This document shows, one piece after another, positions 27,301 through 42,300 of a stretch of DNA of 64,000 nucleotides (within the stretch, counting starts at the first letter, position 1; the number at the start of each line of letters is the position of its first letter). Origin of the DNA: Manduca sexta (taxonomy: Eukaryota; Arthropoda; Insecta; Lepidoptera; Sphingidae); NCBI RefSeq assembly GCF_014839805.1, contig NC_051132.1, forward strand, positions 5,890,001-5,954,000. The letters are read 5' to 3'. Position numbers and translations under genes: made by a program. The notes below the pieces were generated by a model. That model was not told the origin of the DNA. It saw nothing but the letters and a program-made list of their open reading frames with translations, and did not search any database.

Positions 27301-30300
27301 ATAAACGCGTCGTGTATTTTTTGTTGTTGTATTTATTATTTCAAGAGGCGAAACTCATCGTTATTAATTCATGGCCTTGAAGAGACGCGACGTAGGTAAT
27401 AATAAGTTTAAAATAGATTAGGAGTTTAAGAGTAAACCCATTACTCTTAGCACGAGAAGATAAGTATAGGTCTAGATAAGATGTGAATTTGCTAACTTCA
27501 AAGAACGTGTGGCTCTCAAACCAAATAAACGTGGCTTAATTTATATAAATATAGTTAGAATGTTATTTAATGTATGTTGTTTCTAATGTTACAACTGAAT
27601 AGTTTATTGTAATGTATCGATCAAGGTTAAGATGTTAGTTATATCTTCTGATTGTTAAAGCATATCATGTCGTTGTATTTCTTTTAATAATAAGTATCCA
27701 TAGCTTAGGCTTAAAATAAATAATTTAAATTTATTATATTCATTATTGAGGGCTATATTCATGTAGATACTATTATTTGTGAAAATCTAAAAAGCCGCCA
27801 GCATTTGTTCGCTTATCTGGGTTTGGTATGAAAAAATATTTTTGAAATACGAGCGTACACTGGCTAGCATACAAAATATGAAGCGATTGAAATGTTTCTA
27901 AACATGAAATCTCTTTCTGGTTGCGAAGTTCCGTACAATTGGCCTGTTGGACGCACGTAGCATGAATCCTTGATGTCTACATCTATACGAATTCGGGTAT
28001 AGTTTCGAATTTTTTAGGGAAAACATCACCAGCCTAGTTGTGGTTGATCTTCAGAATACTGCAGAATGGGAATACTATAATATATCATTTTAATTTCCTA
28101 AAATAAAATCTAAAGAAAAAATGTTTTTAAAGATATGGACAATAAAATTAATATCCTTAAGCCTTGCTAATTTTATTTAGTGTAAATATTTATACCATAT
28201 ATTTTATTTATTGAATCAAATTCCTTGTCAATTCCAGAGAGCACCAACAGAGGACTCGCTGAAGCGAGGGCTGAGCACTAAATGCGCCGCTCGGGAGACA
28301 TCAGCGTGCATCGCGCACGAGCTCGTCACATACGTAGACAGGATGCTGCGGACGGCGTCCGTACAGCTCAGTGACGACCTCATGATTGTTGACGAGAGGT
28401 AAGGATATAAATGAAAAATAAATATATTGCTGTGAAGCTAATTAGAATGCATATCTAGGTGAGAATAGAACGGACTACCGAGACGAGGATCCGCAGGTCC
28501 AAAAACCAAGGCAGACACTTCTGACTTTTCGTAGTTATGTTTATTGTTTGCCAATTATGGTTTTGCTTTGGCGATGTGGGATAACATCACGAGGAAACCT
28601 ACATAATATTTAGAATTATTCATTAGAACTTCGAAGGTACATGAACTCTTTTAACCTGCACCATGAACTCTTTTAGACCAGCGTGGTGGAATAAGGCTTT
28701 AACCCTCTTTGTAGTAGAGGAGGCCGATACCGAACAGTGAAACAGTATTACAGTATACAGAGCTGGTATTATAAATTTAGAACAGGAGTGTAGAGTTCAT
28801 AACAATATGATTATTGTGATATTTACTTTTAGAATGTTTTTATTTTGAAGCAATAGAGCCAACTTGAAATGACAATTAATCGTTAAGTTTCAATTGCTGA
28901 GAGAGATTTTCAGAGGCCCCGAATTACCTCCTATTCTTTAGGATTAGGACCAAAAGTGTTTCAAGGATTCTTCTCAAATGTAAACGTTAATGGGCGGTAA
29001 AGATTGTTTAAAATTAATTGGCCCAATTGCGCGATTGCCGATCTTTGATAAAAAAGTGTGATGTTATTTATATTAGGGTAGTGAAACGCGAATATGGTAG
29101 TTTAAATACGAACTGATGACGAAATTATTAATTAAACATCCCTAAATCATCTAAACAAGAGTCTATTGACAAATAACCGCTGACAATCCAATGAACTATA
29201 AACGAGCTTTTCGACAAACAGCTCTTATGTAAACACAACCCAATCACAAATGCATTCCACTAGAATTTAATTATTTCAACGTTTATAAACGAGGTCCAAA
29301 CAAAAAACGAGTTACGCTTCCGTTGTAACTTTATTTTAACACTATTCGTTAAATTCAGTGATATTTCAACCTGTATGATTTGAAACCATGTTTGCAGTTT
29401 AAAAAACCATGTTAAAAAAAAACTGAACGTTTGACATTATGTATTTTCGGAACTTTTTCAGTTATTTCTTTTTAGTTAAAGTAATTAATTTGGAAGGCAA
29501 TATGCTTTAGAAAATATTACAATCGTTTGAGTCACGAAAGTCTGTTTTATTAACGCTGTCACTATTTAACTCCGGTTTAATTATTGGAACATTGCGGCGA
29601 AGAAGACATAAGAGAGGAAAGCCAGACCGGATTGAAACAGATTACGTAATTAAAATTGGCAATGACAGAACGAATATTAAGCCGTAATTCGGGAAGAAAG
29701 GATCGGGTAGATAAATAATTAAAAGAGGTGTAGGTATTAAATTAGTAAAGGAAATACATAAGTAAAGAATACAGGTAGTGGCGGCCTTAAACCACACGAG
29801 GCCCCTGTAGATCGAAAAGAAAGTTCTCCGGTTTTAACAGTTTCGTCAGCAAGATAGCAAAAGGTATGACAAGGCACCACGCGAGGCCCCTGTAAGCGCA
29901 AGGCCCCGGACAGTTTCCCGTTTTATCTCCCCCAAAGCCCACCTCTGCTTATAAGATAATACGCATGATATACAATCGTTGTATATTTAACAATAAAATT
30001 TATATCTATAAACATTCAAACTCTTTACTACTCTACTTTTAATATTATTCTAGAAATATGATATTTTGATTGATAGCTCTTGTCTTAAATCAAACGACTC
30101 ACTTGCACGTTTACCTTATTAACAATAGTTCATCACATCATGGTTACCTAAAACGATTCTCTTTACAGTCATGGCGCAGCAGCCGACATGCCCGTCAGTT
30201 CGGAATCCATTGGCAGAGCAGGAACCTCTCTCCAGGAGCAAGCGCAGCAAGTAATCTTCGACAAGTTGTGGACATTCGCTACCACCAGGTCTCTAAGATA

Positions 30301-33300
30301 CAGATTGTTGGATGGGGCTGACCTGGTGGTCGCCGGGAAGCAAGAGAATGATGGAAGCTTTGGCGTGGGTGAGTTGAGACTTTTTATAATGTAAGAATAA
30401 TGCACCAGACCGGTGTAGTTGGCTCAAGTTGTTCTTTCGTAGGGCATGGGCCTCCTCTTGCAGTGAGAGGGTTTGAGCTGTTGTGTACCAAACCAAGAAA
30501 TCCATAATCCTAAATCCTATTTTGTATCATACGTCTGGAAATTTGATAGCCTTTACGTCTAATTGGATATAAACAATAATTTATATAGAAACTAGAAGTT
30601 TATTCAGGAAAGTTAAGAAATACGATCCCTTCATTATAACGTCTAATTAAATTTGGAATTACTGACTTCGATGAAACCAATATACTCTAGTTCGGTTTAT
30701 CTATTTAGGAACAAATTTTGGGCTCAGTTAGTTTACTATTTAGTTTAATTAAGGAGACCAGTTTATTACCCTGCAGTCGTAAAGTAAAGTACGTAAAGCA
30801 CAAACTTATGTAGGCGTCTTTATTTTATTTAGTCTACCATCTTCTTTTATAAAGGTAAGCTCTAAAGGATGATAATATTATGCTCGTAAAAATACTTTGT
30901 ATTTAATTTATAAAGAGCGTAAACTCTGGACATCTTTTTAAGAGAGAATTGTAAATGGACCTTACAATAAACTTTTCAGTCGAATGCAGAGAAACCTTAA
31001 ATTCCAATAATATATAGCTAAACTTAATCTTGAACTCAATTTAGCTAGTAATACTAAGCCGATTTTCTCTTGTAATTCGTTTTGGGATCTTTGATCTATA
31101 AATAAGTAAAATATGGCTATTATGGCCTTTACATTTAATACGCAAATCGATATGTCAATGTACAAAAGTAATTTATATGATGTGAACATATTTTCGTTTT
31201 GTATATCAATTATTTCTTTGATATAAGTATAAGGAATATATACCTACATTACCAGTACTTTTGCTACCATATTACTTTAAGCATTAACCGCTAACATTCA
31301 ATCTTAAATTTTCAGGAGTATCAGTTAAAGCAGCCAAGCCCATGGAAACAGGCAGAAGACAGAACAAGAACATGGGTCCATTCCTCGCAGCGGCTGCGAT
31401 GAAGATCGGTCTTCTCGGAGCGCTGTTCTTCAAGGGTCTGACCCTGATGGTTGGCAAGGCGCTGCTGATATCCAAGATAGCTCTCCTGCTAGCCACCATC
31501 ATCGGCCTGAAGAAACTGTTCTCTCCTCAGGTGACAGATTAGATGCTGCATGTTGCATGATTAAATGTTATCAAGCGAAACTGTTCTTTTATTATGCACA
31601 TGCATGTAGAGGATGTTGCACTTCTGAACAATAGGTTAATTTAAACACTCACATTATACTATTTCTGACTACTTATGTCTTCAAAATTCACTATTACGTG
31701 TCCTATGCATTTTCTTCTTAGGGTTTAGCACACACACACATAATATCACACATTTATACTCGAGAGGGTATGCAGAGGCGCAACCAAGGCATTCACTTTG
31801 CGTCAAGTGTGTTCCGTTAATTAGTGTGTGTCAGGTGTTTAGCGGGATTAGATATTAAAATCAGGGCAGCAGATTTCATTTAACGGTGATTATTGAGCCA
31901 AAAGAACTCTTGCGATTAAGTAATTTGTCTCTTTGTGATTTGTAATTAAGAATTTAGTTCATGAAAGGAAGTTTGAGCATGACGCATCAACTGAAAAATA
32001 TTCCTATTTATTGAACAAAATAGTTCTGATCTATAATTATTCACAAGGTGCTCAAGTTTGTTCTAGAGGTATATAAATAAGCCAATACTACTACGCAATA
32101 CGTGATATTCAGTATTCATTTCTCTGATGACAAAATCTACTGTAAAAATAACATCATTAAAGTGGTTGTGTAAAGTATTGAAAAGTTTCTGTTTGAAAAT
32201 ATTATCATTCTTTTTTTTTATAAAAATAACACAAATCGTATAAAACTTGTATATATCGAAAATGCTTGTTATTTTTATCAAGTGACATGTTTTGTTAGAT
32301 AATAAAAAAAAAGTCCTTTATAAATGGTGAAAAGGTAATAAATACACTGTCAGATTGCCAGTGTTAACTACATATAACAAACTTTATCATAAGATCTTAA
32401 ACCATAAGGATGGCAATTACGAAGCCATTACCATTTACAACTGTTTTATGTATTATACACATAAACTCGTTTTCTAAATGTAGTTTTCATGTAGCACTAT
32501 TCATTACACTGTCACTAATCATTAAAATTATTTTAGTCAAATCACTGCACGATTCGTATCCGAAAATGGTACTTATAGAACTTATTACGATAGTAATAAA
32601 AATCTCCTTATTATCGAGAAATATTTTTTTCATTACCCTCCGTAAAAAGAGGGGAATGAACGTAATATTGACATTCATCATATTAAACAAACAATGGCTT
32701 ATCACTAAATATTTCATGATCTGTTTTTTCAATTGTTGACTACTAGTTTTCGCCCGCGGGTTCCTCCGCGTGGGTGTCCACTGGTAACATCATCTAACCA
32801 CCGTCGAACAACAAAATTCACGCATTGTAAGTTACACTTATATTTCAGGTGCGGTCTATTTGCAACCCTTGATGTGTCTTATTAGAACTTATTTTTTCAT
32901 GAAACGTACTTATACACAATGCATCTCTAAAAAATCAGCGTTTTTTAATAAAAATGTTGAATATACGCTCTTATCTATGCTTTTTTGATACTTACAAAAT
33001 TTTTATACAACTTTTCTTAAGCGTTAAAAGCCATTCATCCTTTGTTGATGGTTTTAGTACCCAATATGTATAAGATCTTGACTCAAAATATGTCAAATAG
33101 AAAATATTAGAATTTATCTAAAGATTAACTACATTAATGCATTTAGAGCCTGTTTTACAAGTTTCGAGTAAATATTTGACAGTTATCGTATTGAACAGCT
33201 AATGTAAATAGTACTCATTTTATCACCATTTATTTTGGAGCATATATTAGAGTGTGACTTTTGTATTGGGTCGGCTTATATATTTATGTGACGTTATATT

Positions 33301-36300
33301 TATTTAAAAGTTGTAAAACAGGCCCTTAGTGTAGTAAAAGTAGATAGCGCATTGAAATAAATTATTAAATGATCTAGAATTTATGGAAAGATATTTATAA
33401 ACTTCTAACATAAGGCTACAAAATTTTAGTTCAAATTTTGCCTCACACAAAATCTACTTCTGAACTAATAGCCTAAAGGCCGACCTCTTAAAGGTCGCAG
33501 GAATATGAAAACGTAAATACATAAGCCTACGGACATTACACCGCCTCCTTATTACTAGCGACCCCAAAATAATAGGCACCTAGAAATTTGTACGCCAAAT
33601 AAAGGTTTCTTAGCATTTAACTTTTAAGTCGAAAGACCGGGTAAATATCAAGGATTTATTTACCTTAAATTAAAGTTATTAATTTATGATATAGGGGGCA
33701 AATTAGTATATGGTTCACTTGATGGTAATATGGAATATGCTCTTTTTTTAAGGTTGCCAGGTCGTATCTAAATACAGCTGGCTGAAATTTATAAAAAAAT
33801 ATTTTTTTTCTGCTTATTCTCGTTATAATTTAATTAAGCCCCGTACAATTCATTAGACACTAGCTGGTGCTCAATAGTTGATGTCAACGTATTAGGACGT
33901 TAGTTAATATACGCGCAACATGTATATATGAACGATAATATTGTCATTATCTTGTGTATATCTAAAGAATAATCAACATAATACTCTTTACTGTGCTAGT
34001 ATAGGTACAAGTTGCGCGAATATCTCTTAGTATCAAATTGTACAGTAATCCAGAATAAGACGATATTTTGGCCTGTCTGATATGTTTTAGGTTTAGATTG
34101 GTACGGTAATGACAAATTCTTTAAGATTACTGAATTGAACATTTTTATAACAAACTCAATACAAATAATTCATTCAAAAGCGCAAAATTAAACTTGAATT
34201 TAAATTAGTTTTCGTAACACAAAAATATAATTGCATTTCCGTATTCTTATCTTAATTTTATTCGTTATAATAATATGAAATATATTGATTGACGTAATTC
34301 ACAATTTATTTTATTAATAACAAACATGTTCATTTATACCAAACTGATATTCTGAACTACTTTTGTGCAAGTTTTTTATACATTTATCACTAATCTCCCG
34401 TCCTCGATTCAAATTATGGTGGCAATTGAAATAAATATAATATATATAAATTGTATTAAAGGAAATCATTATGTTTAACTTAGAATCGCAAATAGAGTTA
34501 TTTAAATAACTAAATCACAATGGAAACGTTACATAATTATGTTTTAATGTAAAGGTTTTGATAATTACTTATAAAATATTGTGATAAACGACGATGTAGG
34601 TACAAAGAGGACTCATGTTATATTACTTCTAACGACTCAAGACGTAAGATTTAGAACCAACAACATGCAAATCCTAATTGTAGCTACTGACAATTTTGAA
34701 TCCTACTAATGTTATAAATGCGAAGTTTGTGAGGATAGATGTTTGTATGTATGTATGTTTGTTCCTCTTTCACGAAAAAAACCCTCTGAACGGATTTGGA
34801 TAAAACTTTACAGTTATATTGGTTATACATCAGAATAACACATAGGCTACAATTTATAATGACTTTGTGTAATTTGGTCATAATATAACGATACATATCA
34901 AGTAAGTCGAAAAAAATTGCTATCTTGGCGTACGCTGCCTAAACCGTTGGAGTTAGACAAAGATAATGTACCGTAGGTTTGTATAGTTGACCCTAAGAAG
35001 GTTGTAGGCTACTTTCTATGAAACTTCTAACGTCTCAATACGTGAAATTTCAAACCAACAACATGCAAATCTTAATTGTAGTTACTTACAAGTTTAAATC
35101 ATGTATAAAGTCATCGGGAGTTAACAAGTTCTCTTGTCTATTAGATGTTTTGTAGAAGTTTAAGTCTCAGATTTTAGTATACATTAACAATAGACGGCTT
35201 ATAGATTAAGCTGAGTAAATGTTTAATTTTAAGTTATAGTTTTTATTATTATAGGAATTAAGTCTAACATTAGCATTTGTTAAAATTATGTTACAGCATA
35301 TGTCTGGAAGATTTTTTTATTGCTTTGAATGACGAGAATAGTTTGTCGTTCGCCTGATGGTAAGCGATACGACCGCTCATAAACAGCTGAAACACCTCCA
35401 CCCAACAATTTGAATTACAAAGTATTGTTTAGTATTCTACTGCGCTCGCCACCCTGAGATATGAGATGATAAGTCTTATTATGTCCAGTAGTTACACTAG
35501 CTACAATTTTTCAGAACACATAATAGATTTGTCATACATATGTATTGGAAACGATAATATATTGCTTCCTTTCCTGCTACAGAAGTCCATAAATCACTGT
35601 AACGTTTTATAACGTCACTAGTAAGACGCTAGCGCCATCTATTTTAAAATCAGATTAAAACATTCAATTACTTTCCATGGAAGCAAATTACCGAAATAAA
35701 ACTAGCATATGTGTAAAATAAAACTACCAAATTTCATTCAAATCTGTTGCGCTGTTTCTGCATTTTATTCTTACAAACATTAGAAATCTTTCACAACCTT
35801 TCGCATTTATATTAATAATATAAGAAATTACACTTAGTGGAAACAAAACGTATTTTTTGGCGAAAATAGAATCATTAATGTTCCCATATAGCATTATTAC
35901 TAGTTTATTTCATATTCACGCTTCATCTCTACCGTTATTTTAACTTCCCTTTTTTTAGATGTGATGTTAAGAAACTTCCTACGTGTGCATTGTATTATTC
36001 AAATGTCTGAAGCTAAAATCTTTTTAGAGACATCGTGTTTTAATAAGGCTCATGTATATGAAGCACGTACCAAATTTATTAATGTTAAAGTGTACACGTC
36101 TGCCTTTAGTATCTACCTAGTTCTTTTAAGGCACCAAAGGATCTATAAAACGAGTAGAATGAGTAAAACATACGTCTAACTGTGTGCTATTTGGAATTTA
36201 AAATTTGCAATATAATAATATTGTTATAGTTAGTATGATAGAGACAGTTTAGATCGAATTTTTAGTAAACAACTACACGATATTTTTTCCAAATATTTTT

Positions 36301-39300
36301 TTAACTTCTCTAAATATATCGTTTTCTCTGGATTATATTCAATTCGAATCGTAAATATTTTTTTCTTTTGGAATTATATTGTACAGCCCGAAATACCTAA
36401 ATCCATACTTCGCTTCTTCTTCTGTAGTCAGACATCATCCATAAACGAAGTCAGTTGGCACTAGCCCAATTTATCAAATAATTCTTGGCCTATGCAAAAC
36501 GTATAATATTTTTATTTTCAAAATTTACGATCGACCTTTTAAGTTCTTCCTGTCGCTATATTTTACAAAATTCTCTCACTTAAGCACGCGGAACGTGACC
36601 AAAAAAAAGAACGCTTCGGAATATTAATACGCCGCTTGGGTTTGAGTTTACCCACAAGGGGAAATTATTCACACTCACTCACGCTTCTTCAGCCTTAAAT
36701 CAAGAATACACCTGGGATCGGTATACTCTGCTGGCATCCGTCTACTTAGAGATTTTTTAGGAAATTTAACATTCAGTAGATTTTACTAATGTAATATGAA
36801 ATGTTGTACTATTACGAAAGTGGTAGTAATACATTTCCGAAAGATGCAATTTATAAGTTCCGTAATATGAGCTAAACTTAAAATTTTACTGTTATATAGT
36901 GATCTATTAGTATGGTTGGTTGTTATAGATTGTTATAGTTAGCAATTGTGAATCATTTAGGTCGGACCCTCAATTTATTTTCATAGCACTTTAGAAATGA
37001 TAGGAAAATAAATTAACTATTTTAATCACAAACTAAGAAAATAATAATTATTAATACTAGAATGGTTCTGTTGAAATTTTAAATACTGTATACCGCTAAA
37101 AGTAATAGAATTGATAATCGTTACTTAAAATATGAACGTATGTTGGAATAAGATAGTTATCAATAATGGAAAAGAACCTAAATTCATATACTTTACAGGC
37201 TATCATCAAAAAGGACTAATCACGCGGTGAATGGGACACGAAGGAGTAACAGCGGATTTACCTCAACTAATGAACAATAAATAATATTGCACTATTTTTG
37301 ACGTTATGGCACTATATAATAAATGTTAAAATGGCACAAAAAGATTTAATTTAAACATTTGCATCCATTTTGACGCCCATTGTAGACAAATAGAAGAAGG
37401 TACAACCAATAGTATGTTGAGCTGTTCGTTTTACAGTATTTAGAAAACTAATGATTTTGAATGTTTAACCACTGCATGTGACGATCTAAAAACTGTAAAA
37501 TATAGTACAACTGTATACGTTAAAAATAGTGCAATTATTGAATGGTATAAAAGTTGATAAATTATGGAATTTTGGAGAAAAATATAACAACAAGAAAACT
37601 AAATCCAACGTATCTTTGAAATGGATAATGCAAAAAATTTAATATAGTTTGCAGTATTATCTGAATTATCACAATCAAGAGAAATAAAGAAGGGGAATAA
37701 TGATAATAGATGGATAAATATTATGAAACAAGGACATCGAAGTCTATTATAAACTGTATTTAAAAGACGCTTCTGTCCAAGAACTGACAATAAAAATATT
37801 TTGTCAACTATTATACCATAATACATAAGTACATACCGATAAATAAAATGTAAATAGCACGTATTTATTTATTTATTTATGTTTAAGATGTACTTTACTA
37901 ACGTCATGCTGGTTTCGCATTTAATACATAACACAGCATTTTGTCTCATAATAAATATTAATTTATTCGTATTAATGTACTAACAATTATTTATGGATTA
38001 AATGATTCGATTATAGACAGGTTATATCATTTAAGAATAATAAACACATACTCTAACAAAGTTTTTATTAATAACTACTAAGTTTTTACATTCGTTTTAT
38101 TTTTTGGAACTTCATCTATTGGATTTGATGGTTTGCCAAATTACCCTGTAAAGAATAAAGGTTTACGTGTTTGAAAATAGCTGATTCAGTAAGTAATTAT
38201 ATCGTATGAGTGATTAACAGCGCAAACGTTGCTTCAGTTGGTAAATATCTTACTTCTAAGGGCCACTTCCATCTTGTATTACATCGTATATAAAGGAAAT
38301 CGACCATAGTGGCTCGTAAAGATAAGTCGCGTTCCGGGTTCATTCGGGGTAAGCAGGTACTTTTTTTCTTTTGTTTTAACTCGCACGGCAAAGTGAGCAC
38401 ACTACACCTGATGGTAAGTTGAGTAGGGTCCAATAGAATGTCGACTAACGAGAGATGATTACCCCGCGGCAGTCGACACAATTATGTCGGCCTGTTGGAA
38501 CCAGATATACACAGACTGATCCCGGAACGCGACACACCTTGTCTACGGTGATCGCTATACGGGCGGATATAAAATATGTCCAGCAAAATATACTTATAGT
38601 TAGCCAAGGTGCTTCAAAATTTATCGTTGGTCACCTCGTGATTGCATGTACTTAATACAAGCTTTGTAAGATTGTACCTAGTCTTATGGACTATAAAAAA
38701 TATTGCATTCAATAAATATGGAGAGTCGCAGTCGCTTATTATTAAATATCATAAAGTATACCCAGTTATTTTACCAGACAGCCAGAAAAATATTTTTCTT
38801 AAAGCTGTTTATCTTCGCTTACGAAATATTGTTAGAAAGGTTGTATTAATTCGCCTTGGAAAATAATCCGTCAATAAAAACTAAAAGTGGCAATACATGC
38901 ACGCTAGGCGGGGCTCACGAAATTCCGATACTCGTAAAAAGTATTCATGCATATAACACTACACGAAGCATTAGTGAGAAAAGTCGTAAATAAAAGGGGA
39001 AGCGGGGACCAATGACACGCAAGAAGTAGTAAGAAAATATTGTCATATCGGAACATAAATGTCAAATAAGATATATCTGTGATGTATGGGGGTAATTTTA
39101 TTAAGTTTATCTGCTGCTTGTATGCTAGTTATTTTTGGTAAAAAACAAGCTTGTATGTGACACATGTTTGTGTTTACGTCGCTTTAGGATTTCAGTATTA
39201 TTTCAAATACAATTTATTGCATATAAGGTTTTTAAGAGCCAAGTTTTTGTATCTGGATGAGATGGAGAAGATTGTAGCCCAATATAAATAGAAACTGGAG

Positions 39301-42300
39301 TAAACATATAAATAATACTGTAATTTATTTTGCACTAAACGAAAGAAATAAGATATTCTAGATTTAATAATAATTCAATAAATTATGCATAGCGTTTTTA
39401 AATCACCACATAAAAAATATTATAAGTAAATACTGTATCTTGAGTATTCTCGATGAATAATAAACTGTATCATCAATACTTATAAACTTCTAAACAGTGA
39501 GCCCTTTTAAGGTTCAGTCAGTAATGTACTTGATTTGCTATAAAACGATATATGACCTTTGAATTTTCACTTAAAATCCAATTTCGTATGTATTGTTGGA
39601 TTACAGAGCCTTTTTAGAGCTAAAAGATCTCTACTACAACAGAACTTTATTTTCAAAATCCTATCAACCCAAAGCAATCCTCCAAAATTCTATTTATTTC
39701 AATGATTATGTGGATACATATTTTAGGGATAAGAAAATAGTTTCTCTTATAAATAAATACAGGTGTCAAAAACATAAAGCATCATACATCCCCAATGTCC
39801 TTTTTATGAGAACAATGAATCTTACTCGGCGCGAAGGGTTCGGATTGAAAATAAATCGAATTCCCCCGCGGTTCGATATGGTATGACGTGTCAACTCCTT
39901 TTATCGGATTCTGGATGAAATCCTCTATCGGTCTCGATATTACAAACGTTTTTAATTTGTTTTAAGGATATTATTTGGGTAAAAGAGATCTGTTGTCAAT
40001 AACATTGAAAAGTCACACATGTGTTATGAATTTGAGGATTTAGGAGATAGGTTCTACAGCTTCCAGATTTTTCTTGAACCCCTAGCCTCTCGCTTTACAT
40101 CTGAAATATTGACCATTGTGTCAATGTAAGCTAAATAAGATTTTTTTTATTTTTTATTTTAGTTGGACATTCAACAGCTTAATTACGAAAAAAATTCTTT
40201 GCCAATTATAGGATTACACTAATTTAAATATTAATATAAAAATGATAAGTACATCCAGAGCGGCGTATTTAAAGACACTTTAATAACCTTCTACTTTTGA
40301 AATAAATACTACCTACTATTAAATAAACATACAAATCTGTGTATTTGTAACTGTATAAATAATAAACTATAATTATCAAAACAAATAAAATCAAGCAACA
40401 TATAAAATCGGAATTTAAATATTCAAGATAAGATGTAGGTAAATGAATTAATGAGTACTGAATTAATGTGGTTTCATTAAAATTTTCACCTGTGGAAGAT
40501 AACGTAACGATAACAATTAGTTGATGGAATCCCCTCGAGAATTCCCGCAGACTATTTCACATATTATAACAGAAAGAAAAGCGTATAAAATACTCTTAGT
40601 CCGTTTGCTCCAGTGCCCGGAACCATTAGAGTCTAGATTCGCATAAAAATCGATCAGTCGTCTCTATAAGGTGTCATGAGTAAGGAGTTTGTATTTGATC
40701 GAAGCCAATATATCATATGAGAATTTAATTTCAAGCGAAATAAACCTATTAATCGTAAGTACCTTTTTTAATATTACATCGAAGAAGCTGTATATCACGG
40801 TTTTTAAATAATAATAAGGGCCTGTTTCACAAGTGTAAAGTAAATTTTGTTTGTCAGTTATCGTATAAAACAACTAATGTACTCATATTATTACCGTTTA
40901 TTTATCAGCATAGATTATAATTACTTTTGTCTTTGGTCGGCTAATAAATTTATGCGACAAATAGTATTTCCTAGGAAATTGCGAAACAGATTCTTAATAT
41001 TAATCAAATAATGGATTCTTTCTAAATATTTGTAAATATCACAAAGTAATACTCAGACCTAATTCGATTAATAAACCACTCCATAACAAACCTTATATAA
41101 ATTAGGTATAAGAGTTATAATAGTTCGTTTTAGTTCTACAGAGTTTCTTATTGACTAAACTAGATAACCATGCGCCTTCCGAGAAGCATTGTGTGTCGAC
41201 CACTTACTACGTAACTGCGCAGAGCTTTGATTGAGTTTGTGTTGTATGGGGTTTACGTGTCAGGTTTGTCTATATAAGTTTTAGATTTAAAATGTCCGTA
41301 GTTATATAAGTGATCTTGAATGTTATTCAGAAATAATAATAACTATTCTTATAAATTATTTTGACGTATCATAAGCAACTTTGTTTGCCTACATAATAAA
41401 TAAAGTATTTTATTTTATTTAAGGTTAAGTTTACTAAGTTTCTAAATCTAATAAAGACAATGCTAGTTACTGATTCTCTAAATGAGTAACCACTTTCGAA
41501 CAAGAGTGGCGATAGCCCTGAGTATGGAACGGACTACCGAGACGTGTGTGCACAGGTTCAAATCCCAAGAGCACACTCTTCAGACTTTTCGAAAATTATA
41601 TAGTATTCGATTGTGAATTATCGCTCGCTTTAACGGCGGAGGAAAACATCGTGAGGATCCCAGCATACTTGAGTTCTCTATAGAAATTTTAAGGGTGTGT
41701 GAAGTCTACCAATCCGCACTAAGCCACCATGGTAGTCTAAGGCTTTATCCCTTTTAGTAGAGGAGGCCCGTGCCCATCAGTGGGATAGTATATAATACAG
41801 GGCTGATATTATTATTTTATTTCGAACAACGTGTATTGATATGACTTGTGAAATATATTATATATTTTGTTTGTGCATGGATTGTTTCTAATTGGGATCA
41901 GTAACACAAGGTGACCTCATAGATCCGCAGTCCAATTTATATATGCCTAATTTTTTTTAATAATTATCTAACAATGCAATATTTTTGTGGATAAGTTCAG
42001 TTCTCTAATTAATTTCGCATGCCATATTAATCAATGTGTCTCAATACTATACACTATAATAAGGACGGTGTACGAGTAAAACTATATAAATGGTTTAATA
42101 ATACGTTTAATGGCAGGGTATAATAAAAAAAATGTATTTTGTACACACAATCACGCCTTTTATCCTGGAGGGGTGGGCAGAAATGTAAATGGTGCTCCTA
42201 CTTTTCGCCGTGCATATTGAGTTCCATGATGTGACAGGGAGCGAGCATATCGCCATATCCGCCACATTAACCGTGCTGACATTGAGTAGAAAAACGCCTC

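Larger units (their letters stand above)
9383..28237 (+). other. Gene 1 intron 1 (about 18.9 kb)
   Basis: The intron runs from GTGAGT to TTCCAG. It holds LINE remnants (10983-11145, 24045-24115, 24518-24580), SINEs (11321-11418, 11522-11851, 15514-15718, 16733-17052, 21402-21699, 22733-22865, 25068-25292, 26455-26698, 27212-27313), a perfect hairpin (14614-14671), small repeats (13866-14140, 14625-14850, 16161-16240, 19250-19340, 20455-20545, 24580-24665), Helitron-like pieces (9890-10185, 17767-18035, 25585-25652), a TIR element (26110-26290) and microsatellites. I saw no further exon in 11860-13860, 18040-21400 or 21700-24040. Confidence 0.65.

Noticed and set aside
32410..32739. 109-codon hydrophobic plus-strand frame in intron 4
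   Set aside because: Ile/Leu/Lys-rich, typical of AT-rich chance frames. An antisense frame of similar length is equally open.
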